Source of the DNA: Perkinsus olseni
Taxonomy: Eukaryota > Perkinsozoa > Perkinsida > Perkinsidae
Assembly (NCBI GenBank): GCA_013115135.1
Contig: JABANP010000178.1
Span: forward strand, 32,621-96,620
DNA length: 64,000 bases
Reading direction: 5' to 3'
A program made the position numbers and the translations under genes. This document shows positions 1 through 15,484 of the stretch, piece by piece. The notes beneath the pieces were generated by a model. It did not search any database, was not told the origin of the DNA, and saw nothing but the letters and a program-made list of their open reading frames with translations. How positions within the stretch are numbered: position 1 is the stretch's first letter; the number at the start of each line of letters is the position of its first letter.

Positions 1-818
1 ATCAATAGAGTCCCACGTACCCAGCTGTCACTAAAAATTACAGTTCAGCGTTCCACAGAACTCCCACGCTGGCGATCACGATTCGAGCGTTGACGGCCGA
101 CTAAAACCACGCCTTGAGAAGAGCGGATAGCACCATTTCCGAGCCAAGCGATTGACCCAACGCAAACCAGCATTCACCCGCCAGTGATGGCTAAGCGGAC
201 GTCATGGTCCGTTCCCAAAGCTGCGTTAATCATCGTCAACAATAGTGGTAATATTCTCCACGTTTAACAAAATCTTAAATCTCCCATCCTCGATACTACA
301 ACCCCGCCCCTGCTCTTGCTTGCATCACTCCCATCTTGATCTCATCCGTTACACTCTTCTGTGAGGTACTCACGAAAACTGTATTTGCCTTGGACGAGCT
401 CCCAACCTCCTTTAACGTGTCGAAATACTGTGTCACCAGTACCTGATTCCAGCCATCGCCGGACGCTCAAACCGACGAAGCCATCGCTGCTTCCAAATAA
501 TCCCGGTATCCGCTCACGCTCGGTCGACCTGCTCTAACAGATCTACGGTTGAGCCTTCATCGTAACAACCATCATTTCCATGGCTTCCACCGTTCGACTA
601 TCGATATCATAGCCGATAACAAGTTCGAACGGACAAAAATCCTTGAAGTGTGGGCCGTAGTGGATCATCGAGCGACGATCGGGTGACGTTCGTTGTTCTT
701 AGTATGAGCGTCGACGGGATTCGGCATTGCTGCGACTCGCCCTTCACAGCAGGCCAAAGCCACGTAACGCGTAAATTTCTCAACTGCGCAAACCACCAAT
801 TTCGAGACATCCACCCCC

Positions 819-2200
819 TTAGCCCGTTAATACCAATTCCAGAACGTCCTTAGCGGACATCTCATGTATCGCCTCCTGGAAGTCTCCTACCGACTCGCGA
901 AGGCCGTCGACGATAGCTTTACGTTGACGAGCAACACCTGGCACACTAAGAATACTTTATGCACACTCAGGAAGAGAATAAGCAGGCACCACCGAGCGAA
1001 GGACGTAAGAGATCTTCACCACAAAAGGGGTATTCAGAGGGAAGGGCCATCGGTCAAACAAGGACCGCTAACAAGCTCGCTTCACAGTGCTAGAGTCCTC
1101 TTGAAGGAAGTTGGCGGGCAGCAAGATGCTATTGAGAGGACGGCAAGCTCACCCTGTCCTTGCAGGAACTTCGATTCAGCTTCCGCCTCCGCCTGCTTTA
1201 CGATGACCACCTTCTCAGCCTCGGCCTTCTCCGTTGCCGCCACTCTGAAGAGGGACAACGATCATCCACTACTGAAATTGATCGAAAGCGCTGGTGATTG
1301 GAGCCCACCTGAGTCTTCGATTGGCGTTGATCTCGTTCATGGCGTCTCTGACTTTCCGGTTCGGTGAGATGTCCGTGACCAAGGCCTGGTTGATCTGGAA
1401 CCCAAACTCGCTCATGATCTTCTGCAGCTGATCCTTCACTTGCCTGGCCACCTAATCCAATGACACAGCGACAGTGTGAGACTATAACGGAATAGGTGAA
1501 ACCAGGACGGTAGTAGGGAAAGACGGTTTTCACGGGTACGGCTTTGGAAACAGTATCTCAGCTCGCCCGACATTCCAGTTAGCAGTAAGAATACCACGGA
1601 AAACCCTACCTCATCTTTAGACTCGAAAACGTCGTCCAACAGCATGCCCGGTACCGTCGATCTGACGACGTCAAACACATAGGAGTTGATCTGCACCGTC
1701 GGGTTGTGGAGGCGATAGAAGGCTTCGTAAATCTTAGACTTAATAACTTCATATTGAACGGCCACCTGAAAGTGAAGAAAAAACTGCCAGGAACTTGTCA
1801 TCTTCATGTCGCTGATCCTGTTTCGCTCCGGTAAAAAGCTACGCTAAGTTGCGGCTCTAAGACTGGATTCCAGATGGCTAAACCCCGGGTGTGGTGTTTC
1901 TCGATCAGCCGGTCCCCTCACAAACTCGCTCAGGACGGTAAAAGGCTCACTTGAATGCTGACGAAGACGTTGTCCTTAGTCTTGGTCTCGCAGGTCATAG
2001 ACGTCTCCTGGATCCTCACGGAGACATCACCAGCTCTCACGCAGACGCACGGGACGGGCAGACAGAGAAGGCCGGGGTGGGCCAGGCGGTCGAACTTGCC
2101 GAATCTGATGAAGGGAGCTACGGGCGCAGGGTCGTGATGCGACGACGTACTTTGTAATTACGGCAACACGATCGTTGGGGACGGTCTGTACGCAACCCAT
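819..2200 (-). CDS. SPFH / band-7 protein, HIR (hypersensitive-induced reaction) type, six exons
   Basis: Membrane-microdomain scaffold of the stomatin/prohibitin superfamily. I rebuilt exons from splice sites with matching phase: 2200-2151, 2104-1951, 1765-1610, 1451-1309, 1244-1153 and 937 to a stop at 819. The start MGCVQTVPNDRVAVIT is HIR-like, with Gly2 available for N-myristoylation and Cys3 for palmitoylation. The core has ETKTKDNVFVS, YVFDVVRSTVPGMLLDDVF, RDAMNEINANRRLR, the EKAEAEKVVIVKQAEAEAE coiled coil and VARQRKAIVDGLRESVGDF, all in family order. The last exon ends at LELVLTG, shorter than plant HIRs, so a further 3' exon (donor near 833) may exist; I did not find it. Introns are 46 nt to about 215 nt; intron 2 holds a dispersed repeat. 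Family assignment is strong, the C-terminus is not. Confidence 0.85.
1804..1930. repeat. Dispersed repeat inside intron 2 of the HIR gene
   Basis: About 125 bp matches 29046-29195 in the same orientation with scattered changes and small indels. Shared blocks include AAGCTACGCT, CAGATGGCTA and CCGGTC-CCTCAC. A partial third copy lies at 28980-29040. No terminal repeats are visible. Confidence 0.6.
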
Positions 2201-2559
2201 GAGATTGTAAAGAGGGGCTTAGGATACTGAGAAGCACCAAAAGCTCTAGTTTTACCACCGGGAGCTTGGATTCGCGTCGAGGAGAGATCGATTAGAATGG
2301 CGAGCGCGATAATATCGAGCCGGCGCGATACTTTCTTTGCGTCTCTCGGTAAGTGCTCACGGCGGAAGCAGTCTTTGATAAGTCTTAAGCGACCTCGAAA
2401 GGTTCATTTGCTCGTCGGTGGATGTCAACTCGTCACCGACTATGTCAATCGGATGACGGTGGTGAAGGGCGTGGCGGCGACTCATGGGGGCCCTTCACGC
2501 AACCGATGCCGGACACCATCCAAAATCAACTGGACAGGTAGGAGGGTATCTTACCTCTG

Positions 2560-3144
2560 CGTCATATGCACGGATCAACCTAAGATACCGAGGTGTCCTT
2601 CGAGACACATTCATTCACTTCCCAGTAAAGGAAGCTGAGCAGCAGGACCCTTGCCAGCGGCCGAGGAGCATGCCCGACCCCAGTGTGGCTGACTCCACGA
2701 CCAGAGCTGTTCATACATGGTTCTTCAAACAGCAACCTGTAGCCATCGAGTCCTGTAATCATCATCAAACGGTCGTTGACAGCGTAAGCGGTCGACGGAA
2801 GGTTCGGTCGATGATGTACTTCAGAGCGATCAGATCCCTGTGGTGGAGGCCCCAGCCTGTCCACCGGCAGCTAGTGAATGCCCCATGACGAGGGAATCCT
2901 TCGCGATGAGTACAGTGAGCACGGTGGAGAGTGAGAAGAGTTCGACTAAGACGAGCGGCAACATCGTACGAGGGGCAAGTAAGCGGGAGGGGAGGATTGG
3001 AGGCCCTCCACACCTGTTAGAGAGAACATCGAAAATTGGGTAGGAGTGCTCAGTGATAATCCAGGATAACGAAAATAATGAGGCCACTATGCCACATGAC
3101 AGGCTGCCATTGGCAGCGGTAGCAGCTAGGGCTCGAGACAGCAC
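2560..3144 (-). CDS. Possible fragmentary membrane or secreted protein, unrecognised
   Basis: Overlapping minus-strand reading frames read MLPLVLVELFSLSTVLTVLI, a signal-anchor-like hydrophobic stretch, and then LMMITGLDGYRLLFEEP after a plausible acceptor near 2759. Phase across the joints was not secured and no family is recognised. It lies upstream of the HIR gene on the same strand. This could be a real secreted protein or chance. Confidence 0.2.
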
Positions 3145-3149
3145 TCAGA

Positions 3150-5510
3150 TGCTGGGCCCAGTACTCTGAAACAACAGCATCATCGTCTTTGTAACCCGTG
3201 GTGGCACTGTGGCCTCACCTTTTGCATGTTGCGCTCCTTCCGTTTTCGCACTATGGCTGAAGCCCGAGGTAGTCGGCGGTAGTCGTTACAGCCTGAATCG
3301 ATCAGGATATACTGTAGACGGTCGGGATCAGTTCGGCCATCATCATCTTGCATCCCACGTCTCTACCAGTTTTTTGACGAGCAGAAGATGAATAGCATCC
3401 CACCCAAAAGATCACATGAAAGTCTCAGCCGCTGTACAGTTGTCTGTCACCACTCGAACTCGGGAGTCGGGGAAGTGTTCGACTCACTCGTTCTGTCACG
3501 GTTGTTTGATTCTCAACATTCTCGAGGTTCGTCGACCACTCTGGGGCATCACTCTGCTGGTGATTGCACGCCAACGGCGACATCTATCGGATCAGAGAGG
3601 AGTGTGATGAAAGGAGGCCGCAACGGTCGAAGGTAGGCCGGTAGCTAGCCTCGATGAATCACTACGTACCGCTGTCTTCAATATCGCACACCATTCGTTT
3701 ACCCATCGTCATTACTTCGCGATTCACTCCGAGTGAATTGCTCAGAGGTCTGCTTCTCGTAGTAGAGAAGCATTGAAAAGCGCATCAGGACGCAGTCTGC
3801 TTAGTTCCAGCAGCAGACGCGACCAGTCCCAACCGTCGTTGCCCTCAGGTTACGACGTAGTAGACAATCGGTAGACATATCACTGGACAATCCGGGCAGT
3901 CACCGTCATGATACCCACGACTGCCGCCCCTGCCGCTTCGTCTTCACCAGTAAGGCCTCCATCGTCCGGGTTGTCGCCATTCAATTCCCCTCCACCGGCG
4001 GAAATTCTTCGTCCGATAGTCTCCTGTGCTCGATATGGTGGTCATCTGGTCGAGGCCTCAATAGGCTGCACTTCTCCTTTTGTCAGCGTTGGGGTGCCGG
4101 TATAACCACAACTGTCCTTTCTGTCACCATCCTTCCCATTGCCCTGGAGAGATGGTCGACAGCGTCCTTCTCTGTGGTGAGCCGCTCTCCCTCACTCAGC
4201 CCTATTGAAGTGGACTTGTCAGGTTCACAAGCCTGGACAGTGTCATTCAGTCATGGAGGAGGCCGCCGCGCTTCCGTGCATCATGCGGGGCCTTGAGAAC
4301 GTGACCGTCGTCCAGGGATCGTTTAACTGCCTGAACAATGACTGTACACTGAAATTGACTCTCATTTTTCCCATTCGAAGACCGTCGTCGGCCATCATGT
4401 CATCATTGCTTCTGCGCTCCTTTCCCTCACTACACCTCGTGATGAGACCACCGCTCACCGATCCACGCCATCTCCATCACGTTGAGCGATCTAGTACCAT
4501 TCTAGTGCACTCGTCTAACTCAAGCTCTGGTATCGAGGAGGGAGAACATGAAGGCATGGCATGAGCGGCGCATGGCGAATGGTTCGACACCGTTGTGTAA
4601 CATACAGACTGTCATTACGTTGTTTAGTTTGGCAGTGATGAAACTGTGAGGGGGGAGTGTTGGCGGAATTTAATGAGGTTGTTCATCGATCTCGGTGACA
4701 CCGAGTCGGTGTGCATGCGTGCATCCTTTTGAGTTCTGCAACTGTTAGAGTCAGTCAATGCCTGGCAACCCAAAAGGGAGCGGAACTCCCTCCGTCGATG
4801 AACGAATGGAACCGAAGTTACGAACGAAAAATCCGGATTCGCTCACTGGTAAAGTTTGCGTCCTCGCGGAACGTGTCAACCAAACAGGGAAGATAATTTG
4901 CTTTTGGTGTACGCATTGGAACGTACAAGTGCTCTCCGTCGAACGCGCATTTTTATTATCGCCACTTTCACTGTCGTGATTCACGACTGGTGAAGACACG
5001 GTCTGCGTGTCGTTTCCTCTGCGCGCCACAGTAGATGGGTCCAGCCCGAAGTATCATAGTTTGATTCATCTTGCGCCGAATCATCTTCCAAATCCACTCT
5101 GCACAAAGGCAAAGAATATATCCGCTCGCCGAGGTTCTGGCCTGCGGACGTGCGCATAGTTCATGTGGCAGTAGAGTGAGCGTGTTCGGGCGACCTTCAC
5201 CCAAAACCCGAAGGCCATGCAGTGTAAGGGACCAGTAGTTTCAGGCCAGCTCCATAGTGGCCTTGCCCAATTGCAGAGTTCCTTGGAAAAGTGTATTTAC
5301 CCCCTTCAAGTCTGTAACGAGTCGGTCTCGTTCATGATGTGAGGGAATGTTGTACACAATTTATTGTGTTGCTCCAGGATTCCTACTGTGATTGTCTCCC
5401 CTGCTAGTCTAGCTTACGTACTGTTTTGCTGTAGTTATAACTCAAGAACGACTGTAAACGACTCTTGTTGAGTTATCCAACACATGAAACCTCTCACCAC
5501 AGGGATCAGG
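3150..5510. other. No firmly supported gene
   Basis: Only short frames on both strands, without recognisable motifs or linked splice sites. The longest (119 codons at 4205-4564 on +) is low complexity. Non-coding sequence or unrecognised short exons. Confidence 0.4.
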
Positions 5511-5514
5511 AATC

Positions 5515-5735
5515 GAGGCAGTGGCCGCGACGAACCTAAAGACAGTGAGAGTCACAAGGGGGTCTACTGAGACTACCCTCCCTGGTGCTTTACCGCAGCG
5601 GTTCTTGCGTTTGGCCGCGCACAGCGGGTACACAACACTTACGCGTGTAGCGGGCAGCCCAGCGAGGACCTACCCCGATACCGGGGTAGGCCCAGGGCCT
5701 GGACCTACCCCGATACCGGAGGGAGCCTACTCTAA
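5515..5735 (+). repeat. Dispersed repeat family R1, copy 1
   Basis: Contains TTGGCCGCGCACAGCGGGTA and TACGCGTGTAGCGG, then two near-identical CCTACCCCGATACCGG blocks. It is related, inverted, to 6955-7110 and 7470-7690. Conceptual translations also match weakly (AAT-LK---TR---), which may reflect a decayed coding region. Confidence 0.65.
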
Positions 5736-6334
5736 TACCTGGTCAACTGCGTTGCAGTTCTTGACTTTCTTGTCTACCAAAACACCCCTTGTGGGTGCGG
5801 AAGAGCTGGAATGAGTCCTGTGCTAGAGGACCTATACGCTTGTCGTCTCGGACACGTACAGTAGTCGGTCGGGTCAGAGACAACCTCGTGACAATTGTTC
5901 TGCAGCAAGTAAGACGCATACTCCGCGGTGTCTGCCAACTTGAGTCACGTCAGGGGCGAGTTTTATGGTAAGACTCTTACTCAGTCAGCCAGCACTGGAT
6001 GCCAGAGCAGGAGTCTGCGATCGTAAACTAAGGTTCTAGGCAAAGGAACAACCACTTAGTGCCCATAGGATCACTCGTAGTGACTTATTATTGATCAGCT
6101 ACCCGTCGTAATCGAGAGTTTATCTTATGAACATCGTGTTCTCCTGTGATACATGTTCAGAACATGGGGTTATGTTCCTCCTGGGAACAGTAACGTTACT
6201 TCGTAATAGTTCGTATCGGTGATGTTGCCATGATGCAGATGGTGGGAGTGTCAATAGTGACTGACAGAGCCTGTGAAACCACACACCGCCATACTCGATA
6301 GCCTCTGTTAGTCAATACAGGTGATCAGGACTTG

Positions 6335-6560
6335 TCAGTCATTATTCAGTAGGATACCACAGAAATTGCCGGACTCCGTGTCCGAGTAGTACCGAGTCAG
6401 CAAATTGTGGTACCCTACCTCCACATCCAGGAAGCGCAGGGCTGGAACGAGCCTCCATCCTCCAGTTACATAACGCTCAATGTATTGGCTTCTTGAAGAA
6501 GCCTTCTTCTTTTTCAAATGAGAACAACTAGCTATAGCTTGAAAGACCCTCGTCACGTGA
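6335..6560 (-). pseudogene. Isolated exon or relic with the PALRFLDVEVGY peptide
   Basis: The frame carries LVPALRFLDVEVGY around 6400-6440. The same peptide is encoded at 41890-41927 (DPALRFLDVEVGY, then stop) and nearly so at 43750-43786 (DLALRSLDVEVRY, then stop). Here the frame runs on past the peptide and the rest is not shared, so this is an inverted dispersed copy of one small exon. Function unknown. Confidence 0.4.
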
Positions 6561-6954
6561 ATTCCATCGCAGTGCGATGATCGCACACATCTTGTGGGGA
6601 CTCTAGAGTCTAGACCTCTGCTGGAGGAATTTCACTCCCGCTGATCCTTCTTACGGCGGATCGCTACCATGAATCGGTGTGGTTACGTGGATTTTGCAGT
6701 CTCCAACTGCATTCTTCGTTCCACAAGGTGAATGTGGTCCCGCTGGCATGTGCTTCTGGCGTTAGTTGCTCTTCGCCGTCCTGCTCCTCATCGGTGTGTG
6801 CTGCACATTGTCTCCGCAAATGGATCTCCGTAAACAGCATGGTCTCAGAGTCACCTGTTCTGATTGTCTTTATTCCGGTACGTCCGGCTTCGACGAAGCC
6901 GCTTGTCGCGTTTGTCTTCGCACGGAAGCTCCCGCCTTGCTCCGGAAACGGGGG

Positions 6955-7110
6955 CGATTGGACGGGACTTGTGTACCCGCTGTGCGCAGCCAAACGAGGA
7001 CCAACCATTGGCGTAAGGCAGGCTGCCTTGGGCAGCTGGGAGGGCAGTCACTGACGGCCTTGTTGCCCTCATTGCCTTCAGGTCCGTCGCGGCCACCGCT
7101 CCGACTCCAA
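6955..7110 (-). repeat. Dispersed repeat family R1, copy 2 (inverted)
   Basis: GTGTACCCGCTGTGCGCAGC at 6970 matches the reverse complement of copy 1 and the forward strand of copy 3. Similarity continues into GGCGTAAGGCA and GTTGCCCTCA blocks. Confidence 0.6.
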
Positions 7111-7469
7111 ATCGCCGTAGTCGGAGGAAGTGTAATTTCATGCTGAGGTTAAAACTCGGAGAGTTTTATCGACCGTGAGACCAGGGCGGAAGGGGACAAG
7201 ATTTGTGTGCTAGCGACATTGGCTAGAGCGCTAGCCTGGATGGGCACAGCTTCTCGTAATTCGGAACGTTGCTTCATTGAATGAAGTTCATTCTCGTTCT
7301 CGGCCAAAGGGTGGCGGCACACACCTTTCGCGGCGAAAGGCGAAACTGACAGGTGGAAGTTTCGGCAGTCAGTTTCGTCTCAATGTGTCCTCGTTAAAGG
7401 GAACGAGCGGCTCTGCAGCCTCTGCGTGAGCCGATCATTCCCACCCAATGCACTAACCAAATCTACGGG

Positions 7470-7690
7470 TTAGCCTGGACCTACCCCGATATCCTGGTTG
7501 TAGGCCTTCGGCGAGCTGGCCGCTACACGCGTAGGGGCTGTGTACCCACTGTCCGCAGCCAAGCGCGGGAACCGCTGGGGTAAGACACCAGGAAGAGCGG
7601 CCATAGACGCCTCTGTTACCCTCTCAGTGAGGGCAACGTGAAGCCGGTGAGGGCCTTACTGCCTCCAGGCGTGTATACTTCTGAGACACC
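7470..7690 (-). repeat. Dispersed repeat family R1, copy 3 (inverted)
   Basis: CCTGGACCTACCCCGATATC followed by GGCCGCTACACGCGTAG and GTGTACCCACTGTCCGCAGC matches copy 1 in reverse complement over at least 100 bp. Copies 1 and 3 therefore bracket about 1.8 kb as an inverted pair. Confidence 0.65.
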
Positions 7691-7984
7691 TTGCCAAGCG
7701 CTCTCAAAAGATTTATCGAACAAATCCCAGTTCACGACAAAATCACCATAAAGTTCGACGGAAGATGAGACAACCTTGACCCATCTGCTCCTGATGACGG
7801 AGACACTGAGAGGCTAGCGGATTGTGGGTTCCGGTGGGATTGCTAGCGCCAGCTCATGGTGAACAAAGTTCGTAAGCACTGCTGTTGGAGTGCCGAGAAT
7901 TTCCTTCGAGGCCAGTGCGGCAGTTCGTTGAACTTACACTACAACCCTCTGTAGTGGCTAGAGTCTAGTCCGTCCCTGGGCCCG

Positions 7985-8086
7985 GCCCGGCCGGAGCGGC
8001 CGTTAGTGTGCCGCTTCCCTTCGAACCGGGTCCCTCCCTTTTGATGGTGCTTATAGTTCTCCCTCGAGGTCCTCCAACTTTTCACA
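7985..8086 (+). promoter_or_regulatory. Conserved upstream block of cathepsin copy 1
   Basis: The roughly 100 bp before the ATG (GGCCGTTAGTGTGCCGCTTC through CCTCCAACTTTTCACA) is duplicated upstream of copy 2 at 13224-13322. The last 30 bp before the start are almost unchanged, so the duplication carried 5' UTR and probably promoter. No TATA-like element stands out. Confidence 0.45.
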
Positions 8087-9768
<1,682 letters not shown>

Positions 9769-10154
9769 AGATACTATCTTCGAGACAGTATCACGAGTTT
9801 GGTATTCATTCTTTTGCTCGCGATTATGATGAATCTACTAGGCTGAGCCTACGAACTAGCCTCACGAATTTGAGGCATTCATATCATCATACATAAACAT
9901 TTTCGGCTTTTATTTCGACTTATCAACCTTATCAAAGTTTTATTTTCCCCATTCGCTTCGGCCATTGATAATGGCCCATTATTGAGAGGCCCTTTGTATG
10001 GATGAGTCTCTCTTGCTTTCCGATCTTTGCTCAGTCATTGTCACAACACCAGGTGTTGGAGGCTGTCCATCGCGAGGAATGCAGCATACCCTATTCCACT
10101 GTGTAGTGTTCCCGGCCTGACCAGACCGTGAGTCACGACCCTTTCTGGCTGACA

Positions 10155-10290
10155 CAATCAGTCCCACCGGAACCCACTGACCGCTCGCCTCTGGATGTCC
10201 CCACCGCGGCGCACAACTTTGTTCAGATATGGAGACTTCAACTTGAAGCAGTTCAACGACTTGATTTCTGGCTAGTGGGGCTTCAAAGAC
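10155..10290. repeat. Dispersed repeat R2, uninterrupted copy
   Basis: AACCCACTGACCGCTCGCCT joins directly to GATGTCCCCACCGCGGCGCA and ATATGGAGACTTCAACTTGA. The second copy (13463-13803, same orientation) carries both halves separated by about 200 bp. Reverse translations share SPYLN-VVRRGGDI, so an old exon may underlie it. Confidence 0.6.
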
Positions 10291-10364
10291 AGTGTCTTTG
10301 AGTCTCAGTCATTCATGGCAGCAAAGATGAACGTTAGGCCGTGCTCAACTAAGATGACAGAAAC

Positions 10365-10560
10365 CCGAGTACAGTGAAACTCACACAAGAAACAGGCACA
10401 CTAAGTAACGGCATGGTCTGACTTCAGCTCTGCAACCGAGGACGGCGGATCTGCATCATCTAGAATCTCGTTATGGCCGACGATCGGAGAGGCTTTCGCG
10501 GTCTCTCGTCGGGCACCCTTGATATTCAGTTCGACTATCACGACGATCTGCAGAGCCACG
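10365..10560. repeat. Dispersed repeat R3, copy 1
   Basis: About 195 bp matches 18690-18900 in the same orientation, including ACGGCATGGTCTGAC, ATCTCGTTATGGCCG, GTCTCTCGTCGG and ATTCAG-TCGACTATCAC. No terminal repeats or clear coding frame. Confidence 0.65.
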
Positions 10561-11653
10561 GTTTCTGACCACCGACGGTTCGTCCACCTTTTCGGTCAAT
10601 TATTCTCTTCCACGCAGCGTGGACCACGCCTTCTCATCCATTCATGCTCTCACACCGACCGTTGCGTCCAAACGGACGAGCCGCGGTAAACCCGCTGCTG
10701 CTGCTGTTCTCGGTTAAGCTACAAACTTTGTAGTACGAAGGTGTTGCGAGAGTAAAGATGTTGTCAAACTCCTGCATGTTGCTTAGATGACTACGTTCAA
10801 AGAACACAGTATGTCCCGTAAGTTAGTAAGACATGCTTGCCGCGAGTGTTAAGGAGTTTGCTATAAACACGTGGGCACTTAGTCGGCCTGACGATAGTGT
10901 CGTCAAAGTACCTGTACGGCGAAATCACCCTATTGAATTTCAGCCCCTGTTGCAAGAGCTGAAGGAAAGGGAAGTTGGAAAAGAATACCGTGCTGAACAT
11001 CAGCGCGTTGCAAAATGTGATGTTGCCGAAGTGAACATTTCTGTTGCGACTGGCGATGCTTTTGATATTTCAGCGGGGTTGTTATTGTTGGTGCTGTCGA
11101 AGTCCATTTAACCGTACTATAGGGCCTGTAGAACTTCAGGAGCATTCGCTTCATTGTCGCGGGTGCTCAAAGCGGCGCAGCTCACCCGGAGCCGTGAAAG
11201 CAGCATCCCAGAGTGAGGAAAGCCGTGGGCAGAGGTCCTCATCAGTAACGGCGAGTATACAGTACAGTTTCCCAACTGCCGACGCAATGGCCCGGACATA
11301 TTCCAAGAAGGTGACTGGCAAACGGTATGCTGGATCACTCACAATGAACAGCCTCCAACACCTGGTGTTGTGACAATGACTGATCTCGGAGCAGGAAGCT
11401 TGCGCGATTTACCGAGCAGTGAAGTTTGTGGACGACGACTAAGACCGGTCCGAAACAATGACACACTGATACTAACAGTGAGTCTCATAGACTGAATATA
11501 TAAAGATGAAGGTTGAAGTGTTTGCTGATGGCAAAGGAAAGGGCTTCAAATGGATAGCGGACACAAACAAACTAACGACGACGACAACGACAACTGACTG
11601 AACTTTATCGAGTCGTGATCGAAAGAATAAATACTGAGCCCTCAAGGCTTCCT

Positions 11654-13223
<1,570 letters not shown>

Positions 13224-13462
13224 TGTGAAAAGTTGGAGGACCTCGAAGGAGAACCACGAGCGCCATCAGGAGGGACTCGGTTCAAAGGGAGCACACATGA
13301 CAACGGCCGGACTCCTCGGCGAAGTTATGTTCGTTCAGAGCCGGGAAAAATCGAAACAGTGGACTAGCGATGGCTGCAGCGAAGCCTCGAGGATGTACGG
13401 ACTAGGCCAGCTCCCTCGGCACAGCGGGACCAGTCACGACCTCGCTGGCTGGCCGAGCCGGC

Positions 13463-13803
13463 CTGGCGCTATGAGTCCCACGGGAACCCACTTACCGCTC
13501 GCCTCTGGATGTCTCCAGCGCAAAGATGGATATGGACATAATTCGCTCCTCTTGTCGAACTTCCCCGCATGTTGGCCGTATGTCTGCCTACTCTACTCCG
13601 TTACTTCGGCATTGACGCTCCTGCGAAGATTATAAATTGGAAGTGCTTATAACGGGCCAACACGATAAACTGTCGATTTACCCGCACAAGTCGCCGCAGC
13701 ATCTCTCGATTGGAGATGTCCCCACCGCGGCGCACAACTTCGTTCAGATATGGAGACTTCAACTTGAAGCAGTTTAACGACTTGGATTTCTGGCTAGTGG
13801 GGT
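13463..13803. repeat. Dispersed repeat R2, interrupted copy
   Basis: The two halves of 10155-10290 occur here at 13463-13515 and 13715-13803, separated by about 200 bp. GGACATC occurs at both edges of the break. A 135-codon minus frame (13601-14008) covers it but has no recognised domain. Confidence 0.55.
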
Positions 13804-14633
13804 GGGTGAACGTTTTCATCGTGGAATGAATCGCCTCAAAGACTCCCTGCAAGCCGCCCGAGTTCCACGGGGTAGAAAGACTGGCGGACGAAGGCCCTCG
13901 GAAGATGCCGTCGGTTTGCGCTCTCCGCACAACAGCTTTTCGTCGTCGAAGACGGCACGACGTTGATGTAGTTCGTCGAGACGCAACGGCGAACAGGATC
14001 CTCAGCAACGATTTTCGCCTCTAATGATACTACAGAACACGGCTTGTAGCCTTGAAAAGCAGCACTTGTTCAGCATCGTTCCAGGCCCACGATGACACTC
14101 GCGGACTGATCTTAGCGTGCATCCACTCGGAGCCAAGCCTGCAGGTTATGAAGTTCTAGGTGACTACCAGAGCACCACCGGTGGCGCTCCTTGGGCGCCG
14201 CTCAATGGGCGGCCGAAGAGAATTTCGCTTCTCCAGGCCGAGTTCGACTCCAGCCGCGGGAGGTCGACAATGATAACAAATTGTCTCCTAGTACGAGGCT
14301 CGTACGAAGAGTCCTCACTGACTAGATTCTAAGAAGCAGGTTCTGCGGTCCTACAACTTGATGACCACCGCCTACTAAGGGCTGTAGGATCTCCCCACCC
14401 ATATAACTCGTGGCGCTCGTTAGTAACGACTCGTTACGGAGCTCACTGGCTTCATCACTGATCAATTATCAGCACTATGTACCTTCAACCACTCGTCTGT
14501 GGTCTCGAGACCTTGCAGTTGCCCGTCGTACGAGAAGTTATTCTGACTATCTTACTCTTACCGACTCTGTAATACAGAGCCAAACTGGTACATGGTTTTT
14601 ATTATCATCTCTTGTCAACCTGATACAGTTGCT

Positions 14634-14765
14634 CCTCGCACAGTGTCTTTTGGTACAGTTGCCACTGGTACAGTGTCCCTTGGTACAGTTGCCACTGGTA
14701 CAGTGTCCCTTTGGTACAGTTGCCACTGGTACAGTGTCCCTCGGTACAGTTGCCACTGGTACAGA
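14634..14765. repeat. Minisatellite, 30-bp unit, about four copies
   Basis: Unit GTACAGTTGCCACTGGTACA followed by GTGTCCCTTG, repeated with small variants. Both strands stay open (GTVATGTVSL on +, GTVPVATVP on -), so coding cannot be judged. 14010-14630 just upstream shows only short frames. Confidence 0.9.
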
Positions 14766-15012
14766 ACTGAGGAGAGAACAATCCTCAGGAAGAATATTCG
14801 CTTTGAATTCGGGTCAAAACTCGCAACGGGCTGCACTATGGCGACAACAACTTTCATTGCTACTACGTACTCACCTTGCTCTTTGTGCGCCTTTGCTGGT
14901 GGTACGTACGTTGAACGTACTACGTTCGTCCCAGAGAACACGTGCATTCCCCGCCATGCTATTGAACATACGTTCACCCTAGATCCAACAACTACACCAT
15001 TTCCAGACCTAC

Positions 15013-15100
15013 CTAGTAAAACCCCAGACCAAATTAGTAAAACTCCAGAGTAATTCAATAAAGCCCAAACCAAATTAGTAAAACCCCAGAGCAATTTAGT
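15013..15100. repeat. Short tandem repeat, AGTAAAACCCCAGA-type unit
   Basis: AAATTAGTAAAACCCCAGAG-like units recur about four times with TAGT/TAAT spacers. Non-coding. Confidence 0.75.
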
Positions 15101-15281
15101 CGGCACGCGAGATGCATGGCCATGAGTGGCGGGAGAGCCTCTCCCGGAGAGGCGGTGGGATGAAGCAGAGTACCTCCTGCCAGTACGGCAGCTCTCATAA
15201 TCAGATTTGTGACTAGGATTTGGCATTATGATAGGCGAAACGGCCAGCCTACAACAGTCGGACGTCAGAATTCGTCACTGC

Positions 15282-15484
15282 AGCGAAATTGAATGTACTT
15301 CCGGCGAAATTGATTTCCGCATTTCGTCGAAATTGGACTTACTTCGAGGATGCCGGCGAAATTGATTGTACTATAGCGCGCACTGGCGAAATTGATTGTA
15401 CTATCGCGCGCGCTTGCGAAATTGATTTCACTAAGGCATATCTTGGCGCGGGTGTTCGCTCGCCCTGCGAAATTGATCTTACTG
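15282..15484. repeat. GCGAAATTGAT repeats with a 30-bp period in the centre
   Basis: GCGAAATTGATTGTACTAT with GCGCGC spacer occurs in clean 30-bp steps at 15353, 15384 and 15414, with looser copies at 15282, 15303 and 15466. On + the unit would encode GEIDCTIAR, but the open stretch is short. Single GCGAAATTGG-type matches also occur near 21050. Confidence 0.8.

Larger units (their letters stand above)
9769..11653. other. Spacer between the cathepsin genes, mosaic of repeats
   Basis: Holds copies of two dispersed repeats (10155-10290 and 10365-10560) and short frames. One 92-codon frame at 10833-11111 (+) includes VAKCDVAEVNISVATGDAFD but has no recognisable domain or flanking exons. GGAGGCTG with CACCAGGTGTTG occurs inverted at 10047-10066 and 11350-11375. 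Confidence 0.4.

Noticed and set aside
14547..15226. Long frames on both strands over the 14.6 kb minisatellite
   Set aside because: Repeat units lacking stops keep several frames open; no signal outside the repeat supports coding.
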